Shown here in pieces: positions 53,208 to 61,232 of a stretch of DNA of 64,000 bases. Within the stretch, counting starts at the first letter, position 1. Every line of letters starts with the position of its first letter. The notes beneath the pieces were generated by a model. That model searched no databases. It worked only from the letters and a program-made list of their open reading frames with translations, and was not told the DNA's origin. The position numbers and the translations under genes were made by a program. Source of the DNA: FEB-7 sp963698265 (GTDB lineage Bacteria > Pseudomonadota > Gammaproteobacteria > Burkholderiales > Usitatibacteraceae); contig CAVOQC010000001.1 in NCBI GenBank assembly GCA_963698265.1, positions 682,001-746,000 of the forward strand, given 5' to 3'.

Positions 53208-54683
53208 ATGACGGTCCCGCGACGGCTGCTTGCGGCTCTTGCGGGGCTGGTCCTCGCCCTCCTCCTGCCGGCGCTGTCGCAGGCCGCCTCTCCCGTGGTC
53301 ACGCTGCGCATCCAGGGCGCCATCGGCCCCGCGGTGGCCGACTACGTCGAGCGCAACATCGTCCGTGCCGCCGCCGACGGCGCGCAACTGGTGGTGCTGC
53401 AGATGGACACGCCGGGCGGGCTCGATCCCTCGATGCGCCAGATCATCAAGGCCATCCTAGCCTCGCCCGTGCCGGTGGCGAGCTTCGTGGCGCCCGGCGG
53501 CGCGCGCGCCGCGAGCGCAGGCACCTACATCCTCTACGCAAGCCACGTCGCCGCGATGGCGCCGGGGACGAACCTCGGCGCAGCCACCCCCGTGGCGATC
53601 GGCATCCTGCCGGGCACGCCCGATGCGAAGGAGCCGGCGCGCAAGCCCGGCGAGACCGAGAAGCCCACCGGGAGCGGGGATTCCGGCAAGGCAGCGGAAT
53701 CCGGCAAGACCGCGGAGCCCGGCAAGGCCGGGAAGGACGCGAAGCAGCCCGGCGAATCCCCCGCGGCGGTCGAGAGCACCGGCACCACGCTCACGCGCAA
53801 GCAGGTGAGCGACGCGGCGGCCTACATCCGCGGCCTCGCCCAGTTGCGCGGTCGCAACGCCGAGTGGGGCGAGAAGGCGGTGCGCGAGGCCGCGAGCCTT
53901 TCCGCGGAGGAAGCTCTTGCCGCGAATGTGATCGACTTGGTCGCGGACGATGTGGCGCAATTGCTCGCGAAACTCGACGGCCGCACTTTCACCGTCCAGA
54001 GCGTGGCGCGCACTCTCGCCACGGCCGATGCGCCGGTGGCCGCCCGGGACCCGGACTGGCGCTCGCGGCTCCTCGCCGTCATCACCGACCCCGGCATCGC
54101 GCTGATCCTCATGATGATCGGCGTCTACGGCCTCTTCTTCGAGTTCACCTCCCCGGGCGTGGGCGTGCCGGGCGTGCTGGGCGGGATCTGCCTGCTGCTC
54201 GCGCTCTACGCGCTCAATCTCCTGCCGGTGAACTACGCGGGGCTGGCACTCATCCTGCTCGGCATCGCGTTCATGGTCTCGGAGGCGTTCCTGCCCGGGT
54301 TCGGCGTGCTAGGCACGGGGGGCGTCATCGCCTTCGTGGCCGGGGCGCTCTTCCTCTTCGACACCGACGTGCCCGGCTTCGGCATCCCGCTCGCGCTGAT
54401 CGTGACGGTCGCGGTCGCGAGCGCTCTCTTCCTGGGGCTGGTGGGCGGCATGGCGTGGAAGGCGCGCATGCGCAAGGTCGTCTCCGGCGCCGAGGAGGTC
54501 GTGGGAAGTGCAGCCGAGGTGCTCGACGACATGACGGGCGAAGGCTGGGCACGCATGCACGGCGAGACCTGGCGTGTGGCGAGCGCGGCGCCGCTCGCGC
54601 GCGGGCAGAAGGTGCGCGTCACCGCGCGGCGCGGGCTCTTGCTCGACGTCGCACCCGACGAAGTGAAGACGAACGGAGGGTAG
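53208..54683 (+). CDS. NfeD-family membrane serine protease (ClpP-class)
   Basis: A 491-residue NfeD1b-type protein. Signal peptide (LLPALSQAAS), then a ClpP-like protease domain with QMDTPGGLDPSMR and GGARAASAGTYIL carrying the catalytic Ser. The Lys-containing TRKQVSDAAAYIRGLAQLRGRNAEW segment would supply the catalytic Lys. Four membrane helices (about residues 285-420) and a C-terminal OB-like domain ending near GEGWARMHGETWRV. An unusual Pro/Lys/Glu/Ser/Ala-rich linker (about residues 142-195) sits between the Ser and Lys segments. It is coupled to a slipin gene two bases on, the standard NfeD-stomatin pair. Confidence 0.9.
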   Translation: MTVPRRLLAALAGLVLALLLPALSQAASPVVTLRIQGAIGPAVADYVERNIVRAAADGAQLVVLQMDTPGGLDPSMRQIIKAILASPVPVASFVAPGGARAASAGTYILYASHVAAMAPGTNLGAATPVAIGILPGTPDAKEPARKPGETEKPTGSGDSGKAAESGKTAEPGKAGKDAKQPGESPAAVESTGTTLTRKQVSDAAAYIRGLAQLRGRNAEWGEKAVREAASLSAEEALAANVIDLVADDVAQLLAKLDGRTFTVQSVARTLATADAPVAARDPDWRSRLLAVITDPGIALILMMIGVYGLFFEFTSPGVGVPGVLGGICLLLALYALNLLPVNYAGLALILLGIAFMVSEAFLPGFGVLGTGGVIAFVAGALFLFDTDVPGFGIPLALIVTVAVASALFLGLVGGMAWKARMRKVVSGAEEVVGSAAEVLDDMTGEGWARMHGETWRVASAAPLARGQKVRVTARRGLLLDVAPDEVKTNGG

Positions 54684-54685
54684 TC

Positions 54686-55459
54686 ATGGGATTCGATCTC
54701 GGTTTAGGCGGTCTCGCGCTGGTGGTACTGGCGCTGCTCGTGTCGATGTTTCGCGTGCTGCGCGAGTACGAGCGTGGCGTGGTGTTCCAGCTCGGTCGCT
54801 TCTGGAAGGTCAAGGGGCCGGGGCTGGTGATCGTCGTGCCCGTGATCCAGCAGATGGTGCGCGTGGACCTGCGCACCATCGTGCTCGACGTGCCCACGCA
54901 GGATGTGATCTCGCGCGACAACGTGTCGGTGAAGGTGAACGCCGTCGTCTACCTGCGCGTGGTGGACCCGGAGAAGGCGATCATCCAGGTGGAGGAGTAC
55001 TTGAACGCCACCAGCCAGATCGCGCAGACGACGCTGCGCGCGGTGCTCGGCAAGCACGAGCTGGACGAGATGCTCGCCGAGCGCGAGCGCCTGAACTTCG
55101 ACATCCAGAAGGTGCTCGACGCCCAGACGGACCCCTGGGGCATCAAGGTGGCCAACGTGGAAATCAAGCACGTGGATCTCGACGAGTCGATGATCCGCGC
55201 CATCGCCCGCCAGGCCGAGGCCGAGCGCGAGCGGCGCGCCAAGGTGATCCACGCCGAGGGCGAGCTGCAGGCCTCCGAGAAGCTGATGCAGGCCGCGGAG
55301 ATCCTCGCGCGCCAGCCGGGCGCCATGCAGCTTCGCTACATGCAGACCCTGGGCGCCATTGCCGGCGACAAGTCCTCGACCATCATCTTCCCGCTGCCCA
55401 TCGAGCTCTTCGAGGGCATGGCCGAGCTCGGCAAGCGCGCTGTCGCGCCGCGATCCTGA
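54686..55459 (+). CDS. Slipin / stomatin-like SPFH protein
   Basis: A 257-residue membrane scaffold. A single N-terminal helix (LALVVLALLVSMFRV), then the SPFH/band 7 domain with EYERGVVFQLGRF, KGPGLVIVVPVIQQMVRVDLR and YLNATSQIAQTTLRAVLG, then a coiled-coil tail. Stomatin-type proteins form oligomeric membrane microdomains and are cleaved or controlled by the NfeD partner encoded just upstream. GGAGGG lies six bases before the ATG. Confidence 0.94.
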   Translation: MGFDLGLGGLALVVLALLVSMFRVLREYERGVVFQLGRFWKVKGPGLVIVVPVIQQMVRVDLRTIVLDVPTQDVISRDNVSVKVNAVVYLRVVDPEKAIIQVEEYLNATSQIAQTTLRAVLGKHELDEMLAERERLNFDIQKVLDAQTDPWGIKVANVEIKHVDLDESMIRAIARQAEAERERRAKVIHAEGELQASEKLMQAAEILARQPGAMQLRYMQTLGAIAGDKSSTIIFPLPIELFEGMAELGKRAVAPRS

Positions 55460-55568
55460 GCACGGGCGCCCGACCAGGGCGCGAGCACGGCCGGGCTAAG
55501 CTGGATGTAAGATACGGGTTATTCCGGCGGGCCGCGTTCCCGCCGGCCCCGCCCCAGCGCAAAAGCCC

Positions 55569-56057
55569 ATGCGTCTCACCACGTTCACCGACTACAGCCT
55601 GCGCGTGCTCATGTACGTGGCCGCCCATCCCGAGGGGCGCGCCACCATTTCCGAGATCGCCGCGGCCTATGCGATCTCGGACAACCACCTCACGAAAGTG
55701 GTGCACTTCCTCGGCAAGGAAGGCTATCTCGAGAACCTGCGCGGCCGCGGCGGCGGGCTGCGGCTCGCCCGGCAGCCGGAGGCTATCAACGTGGGCGAGT
55801 TGGTGAAGCTCACCGAGGGCGGGGACGTGCCGGCCGAATGCTTCCAGCGCGAATCCAACCTCTGCGCCATCACCGCGAACTGCAGGCTGAAGTTCGTGCT
55901 CTCCGACGCGGTGGACGCGTTCTACGCTTCCCTTCGCCGGGTCACGCTCGAGGACGTGGTGAAGAACCGCCGCGCGCTGGGCAAGGTGCTCTTCCCCGCC
56001 CAGGCCCGCAAGACCGCACCGGCGGAAAAGACCGCGCGCACGCGCTCCACGCAGTAA
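55569..56057 (+). CDS. nsrR: NsrR-type Rrf2 regulator (nitric oxide sensor)
   Basis: A 162-residue Rrf2-family winged-helix protein. It opens MRLTTFTDYSLRVLMYVA and carries three Cys at residues 91, 99 and 105 (CFQRESNLC and ITANC), the Fe-S ligand cluster. The first spacing is seven residues rather than the four of E. coli NsrR, a variant met in betaproteobacteria. NsrR represses NO-detoxification genes until its cluster reacts with NO. No target is adjacent: slipin precedes it and an ABC exporter converges, so its regulon lies elsewhere. The last 20 residues form a basic tail. Confidence 0.88.
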   Translation: MRLTTFTDYSLRVLMYVAAHPEGRATISEIAAAYAISDNHLTKVVHFLGKEGYLENLRGRGGGLRLARQPEAINVGELVKLTEGGDVPAECFQRESNLCAITANCRLKFVLSDAVDAFYASLRRVTLEDVVKNRRALGKVLFPAQARKTAPAEKTARTRSTQ

Positions 56058-56067
56058 CGCGCGCGCC

Positions 56068-56842
56068 TCAGGCGAGCAGCCGCCGCCGGAAGAGGACGAC
56101 CGCGAGGGAAAATCCTGCAAGCCCGTAGGTGGCAAGCACAGCCGCGTGCAGCAGCGGCGACTCGGGCCACTGCCCGAGGAAGAGCGGCCGGCCGATGGCG
56201 ATGGCGTGGGTCAGCGGCAACGCCGAGGAGACGGCCTGCAGCCAGCCGGGCATGTTCGCGATCGGGTAAAAGACGCCCGAGAGCAGCATCTGCGGCGTGA
56301 GGAAGAGCGTGAACCAGTACATGAAGAAGTCGAAGCTCTTCGCGAACGCCGTCATCACCAGGCCCATGCCCGCAAAGGCGAGCCCGATCAGGAAGGCGAG
56401 CGGCACGATCATCACCATCGACCACGACTGCGACAGTCCCAGCGCGATCGCGACGAGCAGCACGGCCACGCCGGAGAGCAGGCTCTTGGAAGCCGCCCAC
56501 ACCCATTCGGCGAGCAGCACGTCCTCCAGGCTCACCGGCGCGTTGAGGATTCCCTCCCAGGTGCGCTGCACGTGCATGCGCGCGAAGCCCGAGTAGAGCG
56601 ACTCGAAGGAGGCGGAGAGCATCGTCGCGTAGCAGATGGTGCCGCCCGCGAGGAAGGCGATGTAGCGCACGCCATCGACCTCCGGGATCATCGTGCCCAT
56701 GCCGAGGCCGAATCCGAGGAGGTAGAAGAGGGGCTCGACGATGTTGCCGAGCACGCTCTCGGCGGCGAGCTTGCGCCAGACGAGGTAGTTGCGCCGCCAC
56801 ACCGCGATCCAGGCGCGGCTGAAGTCCGGGGCGGCGAAGAGG

Positions 56843-56853
<11 letters not shown>
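56068..56853 (-). CDS. NodJ-type ABC-2 transporter permease
   Basis: A 261-residue permease with six membrane segments (LAAESVLGNIVEPLFYLLGFGLG, FLAGGTICYATMLSASFESL, and others), matching the NodJ/ABC-2 family. It ends 11 bases from nsrR and its start overlaps the ATPase gene by 11 bases, so the two make one exporter. The substrate is unknown: NodIJ exports lipo-chitooligosaccharides in rhizobia, but this subfamily is widespread outside nodulating bacteria. Confidence 0.9.
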
Positions 56854-57766
<913 letters not shown>

Positions 57767-57773
57767 GCTTCGC

Positions 57774-58445
57774 CTAGTCCCGGGCGGGGCGCACGAGGCG
57801 GCCGACGACGTCGCGGATCACGTGGAGCTTGCGGTGGAAGAAATGATCGGCGCCGGGGACCACCAGCACCGGCACGTCGCGCTCCGCGCCCCAGGCGAGC
57901 GAATCGGCGAGGAGCGTCGTCTCGTCGCGGTCGCCGTGCACGACCAGCGTGTTGGCCGCCGCGTGGCGACCCGGCGCGCCAAGGGCCGGATCGTTCGGTA
58001 CCGGCGGCTCGCCCAGCCCGTGCCCGGTGATGCGGCGAAGCGCCGGGGCGACCAGCACGAGGTGCGCGAAATCCGCTCGTGTGCTGGCGCGAAGCGCCAC
58101 GCCGCCGCCGAAGGAGAACCCCGACATCCACAACGGCAATTCGCCGATTGCGCGCGCGGCGTGCGCGGCCACCTCGAGGAAGTCGTCGGTCTCGCCGCGG
58201 CCCTCGTCGTGCACGCCCTCGCTCGCGCCCACGCCGCGGAAATTGAAGCGGAAGGTGGCCGCACCCGCCTGCTCGAAGGCGCGCGCCACCGTGGTGACCA
58301 CCTTGTTCTCCATCGCGCCCCCGAAGAGCGGGTGCGGGTGCGCCACGACCGCCACGGCAACCGGTTTCGCCGGAACGGCGTAGGCGATCTCGATCACGCC
58401 CGCCGCGCCCTCGATGGTGGCGCGGTGCGTGCCGCCGCCGCTCAA
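57774..58445 (-). CDS. Alpha/beta hydrolase
   Basis: A 223-residue alpha/beta hydrolase of the YpfH/S33 or small-serine-hydrolase type. The HPLFGG oxyanion loop follows the first strand; the GFSFGG nucleophile elbow carries Ser; Asp is in VVHGDRDE and the likely catalytic His in GADHFFHRK. No ATG is available; the TTG at 58445 overlaps the ferredoxin stop (TTGA) and gives the expected N-terminus. The substrate is unknown. Confidence 0.84.
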   Translation of the reverse strand: MSGGGTHRATIEGAAGVIEIAYAVPAKPVAVAVVAHPHPLFGGAMENKVVTTVARAFEQAGAATFRFNFRGVGASEGVHDEGRGETDDFLEVAAHAARAIGELPLWMSGFSFGGGVALRASTRADFAHLVLVAPALRRITGHGLGEPPVPNDPALGAPGRHAAANTLVVHGDRDETTLLADSLAWGAERDVPVLVVPGADHFFHRKLHVIRDVVGRLVRPARD

Positions 58446-58777
58446 ATCACGAGCCTTTCGACCACGCGGCCGCCCACGAGGTGCTCGTCGATGATCTCGT
58501 CGATGTCCGCCTTGTCGACGTAGGTGTACCAGGTGCCCTCGGGGTAGACCACGAGCACCGGCCCCTCCTCGCAACGGTCCAGGCAGCCGGCCTGGTTCAC
58601 GCGCACCTTGCCTTTGCCCGCAAGACCCATCGCCTTCACGCGGCCCTTGCAGTAGTCGCGCATCGCCGACGCATCGTGGTTCGCGCAGCACGCCTCGGGC
58701 GCGTCGCGGCGGTTCTGGCAGAAGAAGACGTGGTGGCGGTAGTGGCTCATGGGGGCTTTCTTCGCGGGGCCGCTCAT
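58442..58777 (-). CDS. Thioredoxin-like [2Fe-2S] ferredoxin
   Basis: A 111-residue protein with four ligand-candidate Cys: HHVFFCQNRRDAPEACC and GCLDRCEEGPVLVV, the second pair in a C-x3-C arrangement, as in thioredoxin-fold 2Fe-2S ferredoxins. The start at 58777 overlaps the VanZ-like stop by four bases; MSHYRHH at 58750 is where many relatives begin and is an alternative. The partner is unknown; it sits between a VanZ-like and a hydrolase gene in one operon. Confidence 0.87.
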   Translation of the reverse strand: MSGPAKKAPMSHYRHHVFFCQNRRDAPEACCANHDASAMRDYCKGRVKAMGLAGKGKVRVNQAGCLDRCEEGPVLVVYPEGTWYTYVDKADIDEIIDEHLVGGRVVERLVI

Positions 58778-59781
58778 TGTAGCGGCTCGTCGCGCCGCCA
58801 GACGAAGAGCGCGATGAGCCACGCGAGTGCCAGCGCCGGCCAGGCCTCGTGGATCACGCGCGTGAGCGTGGCGAAGGTCGCGAGCTGCCCGTAGGGCCAG
58901 CTGAAGAGCCGCAGCAGGTCGCCCAGCGCGCTGTAGGCGCCGAAGATCTTCGCGAAGAGCGCGCCGGCGAGCGTGAGGACGATGGCGAGGTAGATCCTCG
59001 CGGTCCTGCCGAGACGGCGCAGCGGCACGAAGGCGAAGAGGCCCGCGACGAGCCCCGCCGCGCGGCCCTCCGTCACCCAGCCCGCGGCGAGGTGGGGCTT
59101 GAGCATCACGGAGGCCATGGCGAACTTGCACCACAGCGCGACCGTGAGCAGGAGCAGCGTCCAGCGCAGCGCACCGCCCGGCCCCCGGAGCACGACCGAG
59201 ACGAAGAGCCCGAAGCCCGCCACCGCGAGCGCCACCGAGCCCGCGGTGACCAGGAACTCGTCCGGATGGGGCTCGCCCACGCCGCCGATGTTGCCGGCCT
59301 CGAAGAAGGGCAGCGCGGGATTCAGTTGCGCGAGCAGCCAAAGCACCACGAGCACGAGGCCCGCGTCGCCCCACCCGCCGGAGGCGACCAGGCGTTCGCG
59401 CGCCTGTCCCAGGGGCCGGGTCACGTAGTCGCGCATCGGCCCGGCGAAGACGAGCGTGCCCGCGAAGGCGCCCGCGGCATTGGCCGCAAGATCGTAGACG
59501 GAGGCCACGCGCGTCGGCACGAAGAGCTGCATCGCCTCCATTGCGAGGCTGAACGCCGCGCACCACGCCACCGCCTTCGCCCGGGCGGCCCAGGGCGGCG
59601 CCGAGGCGAGCATTACCAGGCAGGCGAGCGCGCCCAGGGGCATGTAGGCGATCGTGTTCAGCGCCACGTCGAACTCCAGCACCACGCGCGGGCGCAGGAA
59701 CACGGACAGCGCATCGGCGGCCGGCATGCGAAGCGGCAGGAACGGGTACAGGCTCGCGTAGGCGACGAGCAGCGCCCACAC
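58774..59781 (-). CDS. VanZ-like family membrane protein
   Basis: A 335-residue polytopic membrane protein. The first 130 residues carry the VanZ motif (FDVALNTIAYMPLGALACL and EAMQLFVPTRVASVYDLAANAAGAFAG); the remaining half has further helices that are not part of the classical VanZ domain. VanZ itself gives low teicoplanin resistance in enterococci, but the function of the proteobacterial members is unknown. The start is GTG at 59781. It is coupled to the ferredoxin gene. Confidence 0.83.
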   Translation of the reverse strand: MWALLVAYASLYPFLPLRMPAADALSVFLRPRVVLEFDVALNTIAYMPLGALACLVMLASAPPWAARAKAVAWCAAFSLAMEAMQLFVPTRVASVYDLAANAAGAFAGTLVFAGPMRDYVTRPLGQARERLVASGGWGDAGLVLVVLWLLAQLNPALPFFEAGNIGGVGEPHPDEFLVTAGSVALAVAGFGLFVSVVLRGPGGALRWTLLLLTVALWCKFAMASVMLKPHLAAGWVTEGRAAGLVAGLFAFVPLRRLGRTARIYLAIVLTLAGALFAKIFGAYSALGDLLRLFSWPYGQLATFATLTRVIHEAWPALALAWLIALFVWRRDEPLQ

Positions 59782-59809
59782 CGCGAGTGCGCCGCGATGG
59801 CGCTTGGCC

Positions 59810-60331
59810 TCAGTCGACAGGCTTCAGCCCCTTGCGGTACGCGCCGGAGCGCTCGACGTAGTGCTCCGCGATCCAGGTGTTGTCGGCGATGTCCTTCTCG
59901 CTCATCTGGCGCACGACCTTGCCGGGCACGCCCATGACGAGCGAGCCGTCGGGGATCTGCTTGCCCTCGGGGATGAGCGCGCCGGCGGCGATGAGGCAGT
60001 TCTTCCCGATGACGGCGCGGTTCAGGATGATCGCGCCGATGCCGACGAGGGAGTTCTCGCCGATGGTGCAGCCGTGCAGCATCACCAGGTGGCCGATGCT
60101 CACGTTCTTCTCGAGGACGACGGGAATGCCGAGATCGGTGTGGATCACCGATCCGTCCTGCACGTTCACGTTCTCGCCGATCGTCACCGCGTCGTTGTCG
60201 CCGCGCACGGTCACGCCCCACCAGACGCTCGCGCCCTTCTTCATCACCACGGAGCCGATCACCGCGGCGTTGGGGGCCACGAAGTTGTCGCCTTCGAGGA
60301 CGGGCTTTCGGTCACCGAGTTCGTAGATCAC
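59810..60331 (-). CDS. Gamma-carbonic-anhydrase-like hexapeptide protein (YrdA/PaaY type)
   Basis: A 173-residue left-handed beta-helix protein with hexapeptide repeats (VIGSVVMKKGASVWWGVTVRGD, NVNVQDGSVIHTD, SIGHLVMLHGCTIGENSLVGIGAIILNRAVIG). The Zn-ligand His pattern (IHTD, IGHLV, LHGCTIG) is intact. The start is set at the GTG at 60331 (VIYELGDRKPV), where relatives begin. The frame is open to a TTG at 60373, but those 14 codons come from the left arm of an inverted-repeat element, so the element may have provided a new translation start. Carbonic anhydrase activity is not proven for this subgroup. Confidence 0.88.
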   Translation of the reverse strand: MIYELGDRKPVLEGDNFVAPNAAVIGSVVMKKGASVWWGVTVRGDNDAVTIGENVNVQDGSVIHTDLGIPVVLEKNVSIGHLVMLHGCTIGENSLVGIGAIILNRAVIGKNCLIAAGALIPEGKQIPDGSLVMGVPGKVVRQMSEKDIADNTWIAEHYVERSGAYRKGLKPVD

Positions 60332-60348
60332 AGGCAGTCGCGTCCGGT

Positions 60349-60450
60349 AAATGGGGTCAGGTATATTTTCCAACCTGTCCCCTTTTATTGCTTGGGGAAA
60401 ATGAAGTCAGAAAAATGGGGACAGGTTGGAAAATATACCTGACCCCATTT
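60349..60450. repeat. 102-bp MITE-like element with 34-bp perfect inverted repeats
   Basis: Left arm 60349-60382 and right arm 60417-60450 are exact reverse complements over 34 bases. They contain AATGGGGTCAGGTATATTTTCC and its complement and flank a 34-bp AT-rich centre. GGGGTCAGGT recurs at 45096 and 45130. It sits between the gamma-carbonic-anhydrase-like gene and a LytTR gene. It encodes nothing and resembles REP/BIME or MITE units. Confidence 0.92.
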
Positions 60451-60466
60451 GCTTGCTCATTTGCTC

Positions 60467-61222
60467 CTACATCTGCTTGAAGAGGTGCGAGTAGATGCGC
60501 GAGACCGTGAGGGTCTCGTCCTTGCCCTTCACCTTCACGTGGGCCTGGCCGCGGAAGTCGCGCGTCACGCCCGCGATCGCGTTCGCGTTCACCACCGTGG
60601 AGCGGTGGATCTGCCAGAACACCTCCGGGTCGAGGCCGTCGAGGAGCTCGCGGATCGGCGTCTTGATGAGGGCCTCGGCGTCGGCCGTCACCACGCGCGT
60701 GTACTTTTCGTCGGATTGCAGGAAGAGCACCTCGGCCACGGGAATGAGGCGCAGGCCCTGGCCGAAGCTCGCCTTGATCCACTGCAGGCGCTCCGTGCCG
60801 GGCCCGCGAAGCTGGGTGGCGAGCTGCGAGACGATGGCCTGGAGATCCGGCGGCGGGCTCGAGCGCTTCTTCTTCAGGCGCTCGACGGCAACCGCGAGCC
60901 GCTCGTCGGAATAGGGCTTCAGGAGGTAGTCGACCGCCCCAGTCTCGAAGGCCTGGATCGCGTATTCGTCGTAGGCGGTGACGAAGACCACGTGCGCGCG
61001 GCCTCCGACGTGCCGCGCCACTTCCACGCCGGTCATCTCGGGCATGCGGATGTCCAGGAACAGGAAATCCGGCGCGCGGTCCTCGAGCGCCTCGAGCGCC
61101 GCGGTGCCGTCTTCCACGGAGGCGATGACTTCCAGCTCCGGCCAGAGCTTCTTGAGTTTCGCCTCGAGCTGGGCGCGAAGGATCGGCTCGTCTTCGGCGA
61201 GGATCGCGGTGGGGTTCGCCAT
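60467..61222 (-). CDS. LytTR-family response regulator
   Basis: A 251-residue two-component regulator. Receiver domain with the acidic pocket EDE (residues 10-12), phospho-acceptor Asp57 in FLFLDIRMPE, Thr in FVTAYD and Lys in LLKPYS. After a linker, the C-terminal LytTR DNA-binding domain (about 145-251) has FLQSDEKYTRVVTADAEALIKTPI and EVFWQIHRSTVVNANAI. This is the AlgR/LytR class, which binds short direct repeats. It is ten bases downstream of the histidine kinase gene, so the two form a cognate pair. Confidence 0.95.
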   Translation of the reverse strand: MANPTAILAEDEPILRAQLEAKLKKLWPELEVIASVEDGTAALEALEDRAPDFLFLDIRMPEMTGVEVARHVGGRAHVVFVTAYDEYAIQAFETGAVDYLLKPYSDERLAVAVERLKKKRSSPPPDLQAIVSQLATQLRGPGTERLQWIKASFGQGLRLIPVAEVLFLQSDEKYTRVVTADAEALIKTPIRELLDGLDPEVFWQIHRSTVVNANAIAGVTRDFRGQAHVKVKGKDETLTVSRIYSHLFKQM

Positions 61223-61232
61223 GCCCGCGATT

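Noticed and set aside
53054..54683. A longer open frame running into the slipin gene from 53054
   Set aside because: The upstream part is out of frame with NfeD, which has a signal peptide and conserved motifs; slipin has its own ATG and GGAGGG site.
55490..55568. A possible NsrR autoregulatory site before nsrR (ATGTAAGATACGGGTTATT)
   Set aside because: It does not show the inverted symmetry of known NsrR sites; only a loose AAGAT-type word is present.
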